A stretch of 43,901 nucleotides of DNA, from assembly GCF_003946275.1 (NCBI RefSeq), contig NZ_RHNQ01000014.1, positions 1-43,901 on the forward strand, in the 5' to 3' direction. Below the pieces are notes generated by a model. The model worked only from the letters and a program-made list of their open reading frames with translations. It had not been told where the DNA came from and made no database searches. This DNA comes from Loigolactobacillus backii (GTDB taxonomy: Bacteria; Bacillota; Bacilli; Lactobacillales; Lactobacillaceae). A program made the translations under genes and the position numbers. Position 1 is the first letter of the stretch. Each line of letters opens with the position of its first letter. Positions 7,151 to 15,519 of the stretch are shown piece by piece.

Positions 7151-8410
7151 CTATTCCTTATTTTCCTTGAAGTATTGGGCAAAACGTCCATTGTACAAAT
7201 AGAAAGAATAACGCTGCAAAATATACCGCTTTAAGTTGCGGTCACCCTTGTAAAAAACAGTTGTGCCGTAACGTTTGGCCGCTAATAATTTTAGGGCTCG
7301 CTGCTTATCGGCATTGTCCCGTGCGTATTTTTTGAAAACTTTAGCGGGAACACCTAGCCACAACATTTGTTTAGACTCATCTTTGTTACCATAGACAGTT
7401 GGTTTATCTTTCATTTCACCTGTGACGTAATCTTCAACTGGCATTTGTGCCAAATTATACCCATTTAAAGTAACAAAGAAGCTGCTACGACCTTGGCGCA
7501 AATTAATTTCAAATAATTTAAAGCTCTTATCCCGGGAATCATACTTCATATCGAAGTTGCAATAACCGGTAAAGTTGATTGCCTCCAAAAACTTCTGAAT
7601 CGTATCGTACAGTGCTTGATTATATTCAGGTAAAATTGCGACGTAGTTACCAATATCAGCTGGCGTTGGATCCTCCAATAATGGATGTCCCAAACACATT
7701 AACTTCACGTGGTGATACTGATCAACATAGCAGTTTAACGTGCGCATGTTGGAATCATCACCAGGAATAAAATCTTGTAAGATAACGTCGGAAGTATAGC
7801 CGTTATCGTAGATTTTGCTGACAATATCGTCAAATTCTGCCCGAGTTTTAATTCGAAACGCCTTTTTACGTCCTTCAAAATGAATGTCTAACCATTCAAC
7901 AGCATTTGAGGGTTTCAACGCAACTGGAAATTGATATGGAACATCAATTTTTGCAACGCCAGCCTTATAGTCATCCCACGTAATAATTTGGGTTAACGGA
8001 TGGGGTAAATCATACTGATCAGCCATTTCGTAAAAGGCTTCTTTACTGATTAATTTCTCGACAAGATCATAATCAACGTAAGGAACAACAAACGTTTTTT
8101 GTAGAAACTCTTTATGCTTAGAAACAAGTTCAACGTAGCCATCACCACAAGCAATTAAAATCACTTTTTTATGAACATTTTGATAACGCTTGGCGATCTT
8201 CTCCATGCTGGCAATAAAACCAGGATCCTCATTAAATCCCGGGAAGGTTTCGACGTCAACTACTTTACTGTATTTAGTTGGAGCAAATTGGACACTGGCA
8301 AAGGCCTGCACTTTTTTACCGTAGCGCTCATAAAAAGCCCGTGCCATTCCATAAACATTAATATCGCTCCCTAAAAGTACTGGGATAAAATCAGTTTCAC
8401 TTTCCATCAT
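7151..8410 (-). CDS. aslA: D-aspartate ligase (ATP-grasp)
   Basis: By family and context this attaches the beta-carboxyl of D-aspartate to the epsilon-amino group of the stem-peptide lysine in UDP-MurNAc-pentapeptide, making the first part of the D-Asp/D-Asn cross-bridge. The 419 residues are close to the E. faecium enzyme Aslfm. ATP-grasp features are the lysine in FPVALKPSNA (K166), the LQDFIPGDD segment (211-219) and the metal and ATP residues in FEINLRQG (E301, N303, R305). Its ATG overlaps the murE stop codon by one base (TAATG), so translation is probably coupled. RacD downstream supplies the substrate. The identification rests on family plus the murE and racD neighbours and is strong. 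Confidence 0.92.
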   Translation of the reverse strand: MMESETDFIPVLLGSDINVYGMARAFYERYGKKVQAFASVQFAPTKYSKVVDVETFPGFNEDPGFIASMEKIAKRYQNVHKKVILIACGDGYVELVSKHKEFLQKTFVVPYVDYDLVEKLISKEAFYEMADQYDLPHPLTQIITWDDYKAGVAKIDVPYQFPVALKPSNAVEWLDIHFEGRKKAFRIKTRAEFDDIVSKIYDNGYTSDVILQDFIPGDDSNMRTLNCYVDQYHHVKLMCLGHPLLEDPTPADIGNYVAILPEYNQALYDTIQKFLEAINFTGYCNFDMKYDSRDKSFKLFEINLRQGRSSFFVTLNGYNLAQMPVEDYVTGEMKDKPTVYGNKDESKQMLWLGVPAKVFKKYARDNADKQRALKLLAAKRYGTTVFYKGDRNLKRYILQRYSFYLYNGRFAQYFKENKE

Positions 8411-9951
8411 TAATCTTTTAATCCTCTCACAATTTCTTTAGCAACGACCATGTCAGTTGGGTAAGGCGTATCGACACCACGAACCTTTTGGTAGGCGTCG
8501 TCACCCTTTCCGGCGAGCACGACAATATCATTTTCCGTACTCAATTCAATGGCCTTGCGGATAGCCTTGGGCCGATCTATTTCAATTGTAACGTTGACTT
8601 TCTTATGGTCAATGTTTTCATCAATTTGTTTAGCAATTTTTAAAGGATCTTCAAAACTAGGATCATCTGTTGTTAAGAAAGCGACATCTGCGTACTCACT
8701 CAGAACCTTAGCAAAGCCTGCCCGGCGGGAAACTCCCTTATTTCCTGGACTACCAACGACAACAATCACTTTATCCGTCTTTTGCTGACTTTCTAGAAAA
8801 CTTAGTAATGCTTTCATACTGGCATAATTATGCGCATAATCCGCGTAGATGGTGCCATGATGTTCCGTTTGCAATGATTCCATTCGTCCTGGAACGTGGA
8901 CAGTTCTTAATCCTTGCGCGATTTCTGCTTGACTTGCCCCCGCTAAACTAGCGGTGACCGCAGCGGCTACGGCGTTACTTTCATTAAAGTTACCAGGCAA
9001 ATTTAATTCGTAAGTTGCGCCATTACCGATCTTCTTAGCCTTAGGCGTTACCGGATAAAATTCAAACTGACTTTCAATTAAATCGGCCTCATCACTTTTG
9101 AATCGGTAATCAACCGGTGGAACTGCCATTTTAGGCTGAAAATCTTGATGGGCAAATAAATAAATATCTTCTGGCTGGCTAGTTGTTTTGGCGGCCTGAT
9201 AAACATCCAATAAGTGGTCCGTTTCAGCATTAATGACGCAGATTTTCGAATTAACTAACAACTGTAACTTGCAGTGTAAATAATCCGCGAAGTTAGGGTG
9301 CTCCGTCGGTCCAATATGATCTGGTGTAATATTCAAAAAAACACCAACGTCAAAATGAAGTCCGTAAACACGTTCTTTTTTGTAAGCCTGGGAAGAAACT
9401 TCCATCACCAAGTGCGTCATCCCTGAATCCACCGCCTCGCGCATGTCGTGAAAAAGATCCAGTGATTCTGGCGTCGTTAAATTAGATTTAAATTCCTGCT
9501 CTGGTTTAGGCCCAATAATTCGATCAATCGTTGAAAATAAGGCTGTTTTATCCGATGTTGTTTCCTTTAAAATATTACGGGTGAAATAGCTCGACGTTGT
9601 CTTACCCTTAGTCCCAGTATAGGCAATGATGAAGAGTTGATTTTGCGGAAAGTCATAAAACGCCGCACTAATTAACGCCATTGCCTTTTGAATATTAGTG
9701 ACAATAATCGCAACTAGACCCACGCCCTCTTCTAGTTCGGCCTCGGCCATATAAGCCGTTGCACCATTTTTCTTTGCCGTTGATAAATAATCTGGTTTAA
9801 AAGCGCCCTTACAAAAGAAGAGTGAGGCCTCCGTCACCTTACGTGAATCGTAAGCAATCCCCTTAAAAATGACGTTTGGTGCATCAGTGACCTTTTTTAA
9901 TAGTTGATGTTCATTTAGTAATTCAATAACTTCATTTAGTTGCAACTGCAT
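8410..9951 (-). CDS. murE: UDP-MurNAc-tripeptide synthetase, probably L-lysine-adding
   Basis: Adds the third residue to UDP-MurNAc-L-Ala-D-Glu in the cytoplasm. It has 513 residues. The ATP-binding loop is TGTKGKTT (112-119), with STIDRI, NLTTPES, HLVMEVSSQA and FLNITPDHIG following the Mur ligase order and FNESNAVAA in the central domain. The specificity region reads DDPSFEDP (429-436) instead of the DNPR that marks meso-diaminopimelate enzymes, so lysine is expected. The aslA gene attached directly after it needs a lysine acceptor, which agrees. AAGGAGG lies 6 nt before the ATG. It heads the operon murE-aslA-racD. Confidence 0.93.
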   Translation of the reverse strand: MQLQLNEVIELLNEHQLLKKVTDAPNVIFKGIAYDSRKVTEASLFFCKGAFKPDYLSTAKKNGATAYMAEAELEEGVGLVAIIVTNIQKAMALISAAFYDFPQNQLFIIAYTGTKGKTTSSYFTRNILKETTSDKTALFSTIDRIIGPKPEQEFKSNLTTPESLDLFHDMREAVDSGMTHLVMEVSSQAYKKERVYGLHFDVGVFLNITPDHIGPTEHPNFADYLHCKLQLLVNSKICVINAETDHLLDVYQAAKTTSQPEDIYLFAHQDFQPKMAVPPVDYRFKSDEADLIESQFEFYPVTPKAKKIGNGATYELNLPGNFNESNAVAAAVTASLAGASQAEIAQGLRTVHVPGRMESLQTEHHGTIYADYAHNYASMKALLSFLESQQKTDKVIVVVGSPGNKGVSRRAGFAKVLSEYADVAFLTTDDPSFEDPLKIAKQIDENIDHKKVNVTIEIDRPKAIRKAIELSTENDIVVLAGKGDDAYQKVRGVDTPYPTDMVVAKEIVRGLKD

Positions 9952-10044
9952 GATGATCCTCCTTCAGATGCCCAATTAAAACCTGTTTGAAAAAGTAGCA
10001 TCGGCATTCAAAAATTACGTAAAACCGTTTTTAATACGTGATTT

Positions 10045-10050
10045 ATTATA
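10045..10050 (-). promoter_or_regulatory. Putative -10 box of the murE operon
   Basis: A consensus TATAAT on the minus strand lies about 94 nt before murE, just past the terminator of dacA. No good -35 box is seen, so the promoter is plausible but incomplete. Confidence 0.4.
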
Positions 10051-10093
10051 GCATAAAAGCCCCGTTTAAATGAGATTCTCACTTTTGTTTCCG

Positions 10094-10147
10094 AAAAAAA
10101 AGAACGGTGTTGAAAGTGCCCAGTTATGAGCAAATCTCCACCACCGT
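10094..10147 (-). terminator. Terminator of the RR-HK-dacA operon
   Basis: ACGGTGTTG (10104-10112) pairs with CACCACCGT (10139-10147) with one mismatch, followed on the minus strand by TC and eight T. It separates dacA from the murE operon. Confidence 0.7.
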
Positions 10148-10230
10148 ACTTGTTCATCATCTAAATTTAAACGCTAATCGGTAAGTAGCTATTCAGCCAC
10201 TAGGAAAAATAATTTCCGTCACGCTATCGC

Positions 10231-11514
10231 TTAAAATATGTTTTGGAAGAACCGACTAACTTGTTGGCCAAACGTTGCCTTAGCTACAGAGGTTTGTGTC
10301 ACTAAGGTCACTTTTGGTACTGAATAGCCCGGAAGATAATTGTTGGACTGAACCGTGGCCGTTCCTACTTTTTGCTGTGCCTTAACGGGTACTGTTAGTT
10401 GTTTCTTTGCGGCCGCCTTCGTTAACTGATAACTAAGTTTTATTTGATTACTAGTTGCAGCAGTTGGCGCCCAAAAAGTCAGTGCCTGCTTAGTGCCAAT
10501 TTTAACCGCTGTATTCTTCCCATTCGGTACCGCCAAGGTTTTAAGCTGGTTCACCTGTGCCCCTTTAGGTAACCAAGTCTGTTTAGTCTGCGTATTGAAA
10601 ACCTCGTGCATTAATTTTGCCGTTTCGGTAAACCGAGCATTTTTATCCTTTTCGGCCTGATTAGCGTGCATTACCACGGTAATAATTCGATTGCCGTTTT
10701 TGCTAACGGTACCAGCAAAGCATTCACCGGCCAAATCCGTTGTGCCTGTCTTCAAGCCATCCACCGGTAAATCACTGACCGCGGCCGATTCACCAGGTAA
10801 CATTGCGTTCCAGGTTTTCATAGTCGTTGTCGTTCCTGATTTTACCTGAAATGGCAGTGAGCGCTGTTTAGTTGTTTCCAGAACTTCTGGGTAGTCGGCC
10901 ATTAAATGCTGGGCAACAATAGCAACATCTGCCGCCGACATTTCATTTTCAGCCGTACTAGCCGAATTAGGGTAGCGATCATCACCTAAGTAACTATTAT
11001 TTAGACCGCTAGTATTTACGATCTTGGCATCTTCAATCCCCCAACGCTTAAGTAAAGTACGCATTTGATTAACTGCACCTGTCTGTGACCCTGCTACCGC
11101 ATTGCCCAACAGAACTGCTGCCGAATTGGCCGACGCAACTAGGGCTGCCTGGTATAAAGAACCAACCGTGTAGTGACCATTTTCTTCCAGTGGCACATTG
11201 GTTAGATCCTTATCTTGGGTTAGACGGTAGGCCAATTGATCCACTGGTACTTCAGTATTCCAAGTTAATTTGCCCTCTTTAATGGCCTGCAAAGTTAGGT
11301 AGATAAGAACCATCTTTGTCATTGAACCAATTGGCAAAACTTGTTTAGCGTTTTGCTGGTATAAAATTTGCCCACTACTAGCGTCAACTGCAATCCCAGC
11401 CTTGGCATCTAACAGTTGCCCCTGAGTTGCCGCTGCACTTGGTTGACTGACCGTAGCTACCCCTAACAAACTTAAAGTTAGAATAACAATTATTCGGCTA
11501 ACAATTTTTTTCAC
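10231..11514 (-). CDS. dacA: D-alanyl-D-alanine carboxypeptidase (PBP5 type)
   Basis: A serine DD-carboxypeptidase that removes the terminal D-Ala from stem pentapeptides outside the membrane and so limits cross-linking. It has 427 residues and a signal peptide (about 1-29, ending PSAAA). The three active-site motifs are intact: SMTK (S64, K67), SAN (128-130) and KTG (255-257). The C-terminal end VSRFFQNIF fits the amphipathic membrane anchor of the family, after a beta-rich C-terminal domain. It starts at a GTG with AGGGAG upstream, 19 bp after the sensor kinase stop. Its place as last gene of a two-component operon suggests that the system controls stem-peptide trimming. Confidence 0.95.
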   Translation of the reverse strand: MKKIVSRIIVILTLSLLGVATVSQPSAAATQGQLLDAKAGIAVDASSGQILYQQNAKQVLPIGSMTKMVLIYLTLQAIKEGKLTWNTEVPVDQLAYRLTQDKDLTNVPLEENGHYTVGSLYQAALVASANSAAVLLGNAVAGSQTGAVNQMRTLLKRWGIEDAKIVNTSGLNNSYLGDDRYPNSASTAENEMSAADVAIVAQHLMADYPEVLETTKQRSLPFQVKSGTTTTMKTWNAMLPGESAAVSDLPVDGLKTGTTDLAGECFAGTVSKNGNRIITVVMHANQAEKDKNARFTETAKLMHEVFNTQTKQTWLPKGAQVNQLKTLAVPNGKNTAVKIGTKQALTFWAPTAATSNQIKLSYQLTKAAAKKQLTVPVKAQQKVGTATVQSNNYLPGYSVPKVTLVTQTSVAKATFGQQVSRFFQNIF

Positions 11515-11533
11515 TATCCTACTCCCTTTTCCA

Positions 11534-12691
11534 CTAGTTCTGGTATTGCTTCGGTATTTCTAATTTAACCCCGTGCTTAACGGGTAAGTACATGACAAAA
11601 CTAGTTAAATGCCTGTCCGAAGTTGCGTAGATATAGCCACCATGTAAACTAACAATACTCTGAGCAATGGCCAAGCCTAGACCAGTACCTCCAGTTTCTT
11701 TAGAGCGTGATTCTTCCACCCGGTAGAAGCGATCAAATAACTGACTCAACGCTTCTTTAGGAATCGGTGAGCCATCATTTGACACTTTAATCATAACCTG
11801 AGTACCTTCTTGTTTAGCTTCCAAAAAAATATGTTTGGCATCTTTACCGTACTTTAATGCATTGCTGATCAGATTATTGAACACCCGGCTTAATTTTTCT
11901 GGATCAGCGTCCATCATTAATGGATCTGGTCGATACTTCACGTTGATTAATAATTGCTTTTTTTCGGCCTCTAGCTCGAAACTGGCGGCCAATTGCTCTA
12001 ACATCTGGCCCATATCAATTTGACTAATGGTAACTGGTGTCGAAGTTTGCCGAACCTTAGTGTATTCAAACAAATCCTCAACTAATACTTGCATCTGTTT
12101 GGCCTTTCCAAAAGCTATGTGGGTATATTTCAGAATTTGAGCCTCATTTTGATACTGGTGATCCTCAATCAGACCCAAATATCCAATTATAGACGTTAGC
12201 GGCGTTCGAATATCGTGGCTAACGTTGGTGATTAGCTCATCCTTTGAGTCCTCAATTCGCCGCTCATCATCCATTGCCTTAACCGTCGAGTCAACCAACG
12301 CGTTAATACTTAAAATAACGCGCTGCAAATCACCGCGCAACGTAAACGGAATTCTATGCTCAAAATGTCCGTCCGCAATATGGTGTAATTCACTAATAAC
12401 GTGACTAAGTTGCATCTGATGGTAGCGCCGAATTAAACGCCAATAAACAACCAAGGCATCAAAAACTAGCATAAAAATCGTAAAAATATTTTGCCAGCTC
12501 ATTAAGTGGAAATTATTGGGCCCAATTGAAACGGCGTTCTTGATTTGAAAAATACCATCGTTCAACGCTCGATTAGTGTGAATAGCCTGATTAGCCAGAA
12601 CGATTACGGACAAATTCAATAATAGTAATAAAATAACGGTTGTAACGCCCTCTATGAATAGCGCGCTTTTTTCTCGTCCGGTTAATTTCAC
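11534..12691 (-). CDS. Two-component sensor histidine kinase (VanS-like layout)
   Basis: This 385-residue membrane kinase has TM1 about 14-34, a short outside loop of about 35 residues, TM2 about 68-88 and a HAMP-like linker. The dimerisation helix carries the phospho-accepting H159 in NVSHDIRTPLTS. The catalytic domain contains the N box (FNNLISNALKYG), G1 (VSNDGSPIP), an F box (LFDRFYRVEESR) and G2 (GTGLGLAI). The start is a GTG with AAGGAGG 13 nt upstream, which is long. The neighbours are its response regulator 18 bp upstream and dacA 19 bp downstream. The small sensory loop suggests that the signal comes from the membrane or its surface. The ligand is unknown. Confidence 0.93.
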   Translation of the reverse strand: MKLTGREKSALFIEGVTTVILLLLLNLSVIVLANQAIHTNRALNDGIFQIKNAVSIGPNNFHLMSWQNIFTIFMLVFDALVVYWRLIRRYHQMQLSHVISELHHIADGHFEHRIPFTLRGDLQRVILSINALVDSTVKAMDDERRIEDSKDELITNVSHDIRTPLTSIIGYLGLIEDHQYQNEAQILKYTHIAFGKAKQMQVLVEDLFEYTKVRQTSTPVTISQIDMGQMLEQLAASFELEAEKKQLLINVKYRPDPLMMDADPEKLSRVFNNLISNALKYGKDAKHIFLEAKQEGTQVMIKVSNDGSPIPKEALSQLFDRFYRVEESRSKETGGTGLGLAIAQSIVSLHGGYIYATSDRHLTSFVMYLPVKHGVKLEIPKQYQN

Positions 12692-12709
12692 AGTTTACCG
12701 GTGACCTCC

Positions 12710-13399
12710 TTAATGTGCTTCAACTTTATAGCCCACGCCCCAAACAGTTTGAATGACCTTCTCGCCATCCGTTGCTTCCTCAATTTTATCGCGTAAATGA
12801 CTGACGTGAACCATCACCGTTTTGGCCGAAACAATACTTTCTTGTTGCCAAACACGTTCAAAAATTTCATCCGCTGAAAAAACTCGGTTGGGGTGACCGG
12901 CCAATAAGTATAAAATGCCAAATTCTAGTGCCGTTAATTGAATTTGCTTTCCAGAAATCGTTTTTACTTCATGGGAATCTTTTTTAATCTCTAAAGGTCC
13001 AACTTCAAGTACATCGGGTGTATCATCGGTTACTTGTTGTTGACTGCGGCGTAACAAGGATTTAACCCGCGCCATGACCTCTAGTGGATTGAAGGGCTTA
13101 GAAACGTAGTCATCAGCCCCACTAATTAGGCCCTGAATTTTATCCATATCAGTTGTCTTGGCCGATAACATAAGGATCGGAATCTGTGAATCTTTTCGGA
13201 CTTCACGGACAACTTCCATTCCATCCATATTTGGCATCATGATATCTAAAATCATCAAAGCAACGTCTGGATTAGTGGCCAGTTTTGTTAAAGCCTCCTT
13301 ACCATCGTAAGCCTTAAGTGCCTCATAACCTTCATTTTTAATGTAAATACTTAATAATTCAACGATATCCTTATCGTCATCAACAACTAAAATTTTCAT
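12710..13399 (-). CDS. OmpR-family response regulator
   Basis: A 229-residue regulator: receiver domain with acidic pocket D8/D9, phosphorylation site D52 (LDIMMPNMDG) and K101 (SKPFNP), then a winged-helix DNA-binding domain (about 130-228) ending in the typical WGVGYKVE. AAGGAGG lies 9 nt upstream of the ATG. It is the first gene of an operon with its kinase and a DD-carboxypeptidase. That order resembles VanR-VanS-VanY-type and related lactobacillar cell-wall systems, although no vanHAX-type genes are present. The regulon is unknown beyond probable autoregulation. Confidence 0.95.
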   Translation of the reverse strand: MKILVVDDDKDIVELLSIYIKNEGYEALKAYDGKEALTKLATNPDVALMILDIMMPNMDGMEVVREVRKDSQIPILMLSAKTTDMDKIQGLISGADDYVSKPFNPLEVMARVKSLLRRSQQQVTDDTPDVLEVGPLEIKKDSHEVKTISGKQIQLTALEFGILYLLAGHPNRVFSADEIFERVWQQESIVSAKTVMVHVSHLRDKIEEATDGEKVIQTVWGVGYKVEAH

Positions 13400-13714
13400 A
13401 GATAATTCCTCCTTGTTTCACATCAGCTAATTTTTAAACACGTTTAAGTAAATTTTATTGCGGCCGAGCACAGAATACTCTTAAAAAATTTCTTAGTCTG
13501 CTCATTAAAATTCCTTATGAACCAGCTTGCCATGATCGCAACTGGTAGTATCGGCAACTTCAAACCATTGCCTTTATTTATGTGGATCATCCCATAACGG
13601 CCACCAAGCAAGCTTGAACCGTTACTAGTCTTCAACGAACATACCACACTTTAGTAATTCTAACAAAGAAAGCTTGAGAAATAATTAAGAGTGGCACTTT
13701 TACGCCGGAAGTAC
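13400..13714 (-). other. Upstream region of the two-component operon, no clear gene
   Basis: This region should hold the promoter of the response regulator operon, but I see no well-spaced box pair. A 67-codon minus frame (13444-13647) starts at GTG without a ribosome binding site. Part of its translation (GLKLPILPVAIMASWFIRNF) looks membrane-like, so it may be a decayed small gene. I do not call it. Confidence 0.3.
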
Positions 13715-13746
13715 AAAAAAAGAAGCCCAGAAAAGTCTGAGCTTCT
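13715..13746 (-). terminator. Terminator of the mannitol operon
   Basis: An 11-bp stem (13721-13731 with 13736-13746, one G-T pair) is followed on the minus strand by a T run. It is formed by the terminal part of family A repeat copy 3, so the repeat serves as the operon terminator. Confidence 0.85.
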
Positions 13747-13882
13747 TACTATTTCCGATCATTATTCTAGAACGTGCGCCAAAAACCTGGATTCACGTGC
13801 CTAACGGGAGTGTTTGGAAAAGCGCCCAGGTTCCTGTGCTTAGTTACGCAATAAACCCAAAACCGACTTTTGTTCCACTTCC
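13721..13882 (-). repeat. Dispersed intergenic repeat, family A, copy 3 (core replaced)
   Basis: Minus orientation. Outer blocks (AAGTGGAACAAAAGTCGG, TTGCGTAAC, GTTAGGCACGTGAA, TTTTGGCGCACGTTCTAGA) match the other copies. The central hairpin is replaced by a segment containing GTGTTTGGAAAAGC on the plus strand (about 13809), which is the end sequence of family B. Confidence 0.85.
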
Positions 13883-13891
13883 AGTCCTTAA

Positions 13892-15046
13892 TTATTTAGC
13901 GGCCAATTTGCCTTGGTATGATTTTGCAATTGCGCTAATCAAATCAGCATCCTTCAAACCAGTTACTTCTTTAATAACGCTGGTTAGATCTTCGTCCTTC
14001 AACATTTGTTGTAACTTAACTGATTCATCATCTTTAGGTTCATCGTAAGTAAAGATCATGCCAACAGTATCCAACAAGGTGCTGTAATCTAATCCCTTGG
14101 CCTTCAATTCACGCATTGGTCGTACAAAGCGTTCGTCGTAGCCTAACTTACGGATTGGTGTTCGTGCAACCCGTGAGATATCGTCAGAGATATATGGGTT
14201 TTGGAAACGACTAGCAACTTTATCTTGATATTCTTTTAATTCGGCAACCGTAAAGTCAAATTCATGGCTCAACAAATCACGAGTTTCGCTCAAAGCACCC
14301 TGCAATTGTTTCCAAATTTCAGGATCTTTAATGGCGTCACCAATTGTTGTATAACCTTTATATTTACCAGTATAAGCAACAGTAGCGTGGCCTGTATTAA
14401 CTGAGAATAACTTCCGTTCGATGTATGGTTCCAAATCGGGAACGTAAACAACGGTATCAAGCTTCAATTCAGGATTCTTCATCTGGGATTCATCAACGAC
14501 CCATTCCTTGAATGGTTCAACGGAAACGGCCAAAGGATCTTCATGATGTTGAATCGGTACAATCCGGTCAACGGCAGCGTTTGGAAAACCAACGTAGGCA
14601 TCGGCGTACTTTTGTTCGTCGGCATTTAAATGCTTATAAACTTCAGTCTTTAAGAACTGACTGCCACCAATCATATTTTCACAGGCAATTGCATCTAACT
14701 TAGTTTCAGATTTTGCAGCTAAACGTGCCTTAATCCCATCAGCAATCAATGGTGCAATAAATGGTAAAATCTTAGGCCCAATGGCAGTTGTCACTAAATC
14801 AGTTTTTTCAATTGCTGCGACAACAGCCTCAGGATGATCCTTGTTATTTAAACCATCAACGTTTGCAACGTGAATCTTTTTATGGCCTTCAGCGGCTAAT
14901 TCAATATCGTATTCGTGCCGTGCGTTTAAGGCATCAATGATGGTGCTGTTAACGTCAACGAAATCAATACTAAAACCATTTGCTGCTAAAGTTTCACCAA
15001 TAAAGCCACGACCAATATTTCCTGCTCCAAAATGTACTGCTTGCAC
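13892..15046 (-). CDS. mtlD: Mannitol-1-phosphate 5-dehydrogenase
   Basis: Oxidises mannitol-1-phosphate to fructose-6-phosphate with NAD+ in the cytoplasm (or the reverse). The N-terminal Rossmann motif [14 protein letters not shown] is diagnostic, and the 384-residue length is usual. [20 protein letters not shown] and LFSVNTGHA follow in family order. The GTG at 15046 is chosen, because GAGG lies 9 nt upstream and family members start right before AVHFGAGN; the TTG 9 bp earlier touches that site. Only one base separates it from the mtlF stop, so translation is probably coupled. It is the last gene of mtlARFD and ends at a repeat-derived terminator. Confidence 0.97.
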   Translation of the reverse strand: MQAVHFGAGNIGRGFIGETLAANGFSIDFVDVNSTIIDALNARHEYDIELAAEGHKKIHVANVDGLNNKDHPEAVVAAIEKTDLVTTAIGPKILPFIAPLIADGIKARLAAKSETKLDAIACENMIGGSQFLKTEVYKHLNADEQKYADAYVGFPNAAVDRIVPIQHHEDPLAVSVEPFKEWVVDESQMKNPELKLDTVVYVPDLEPYIERKLFSVNTGHATVAYTGKYKGYTTIGDAIKDPEIWKQLQGALSETRDLLSHEFDFTVAELKEYQDKVASRFQNPYISDDISRVARTPIRKLGYDERFVRPMRELKAKGLDYSTLLDTVGMIFTYDEPKDDESVKLQQMLKDEDLTSVIKEVTGLKDADLISAIAKSYQGKLAAK

Positions 15047-15047
15047 G

Positions 15048-15491
15048 TTACTCAACCTCTTTCAATAAATTGATAATTTCATCTGGTGACTGCGCGTCAG
15101 CCAACTTTTCGACATTATTAATGTCGCTACAGAAAAGTGCGATTTGCGATAATAACTGTAGGTGTTCACCATTTAAGCCTGCAATACCAAAGACTACGGT
15201 CACGAGTTTTTCATCTGCGGGATCATCCGCAAAATCAACACCCCAAGGCAATTGAACAATCGAAATACCTGTCTTTTTAATATACTGCTTACCGTCACCA
15301 GTGCCGTGAGGAATTGCGATAAAGTTACCCATATAAACGGAAACATCGCGGTTCCGCGCCAGCATTGAATCAACATAAGGTGCCTCAACGTAGCCGTGAT
15401 CAACTAATAAGCCACCAGCCATTTTAATGGCATCCTCTTTGGTTTTAACTTCTTGGTTCAGCAAGATCATATCTTTATCAAGTGCGTCCAT
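15048..15491 (-). CDS. mtlF: Mannitol PTS EIIA component
   Basis: Cytosolic phosphocarrier that takes phosphate from HPr and passes it to the EIIB domain of MtlA. It has 147 residues, with the phosphorylated histidine in [11 protein letters not shown] (H62) and the family end [18 protein letters not shown]. The ATG at 15491, after AAAGGGTGAG, gives the normal N-terminus; the open frame continues 51 bp upstream into the end of mtlR. EIIA is a separate protein here, because MtlA carries only C and B domains. Confidence 0.95.
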   Translation of the reverse strand: MDALDKDMILLNQEVKTKEDAIKMAGGLLVDHGYVEAPYVDSMLARNRDVSVYMGNFIAIPHGTGDGKQYIKKTGISIVQLPWGVDFADDPADEKLVTVVFGIAGLNGEHLQLLSQIALFCSDINNVEKLADAQSPDEIINLLKEVE

Positions 15492-15519
15492 ATTTCTCAC
15501 CCTTTCTCTTTTACACTCG

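Noticed and set aside
10231-13399. Vancomycin-resistance cluster
   Set aside because: Only a two-component pair and a serine PBP5-type carboxypeptidase are present; there is no vanH, D-Ala-D-Lac ligase or VanX gene.
13444-13647. 67-codon minus-strand frame with a membrane-like stretch
   Set aside because: GTG start without ribosome binding site and no recognisable homology; at most a gene remnant in the response regulator upstream region.
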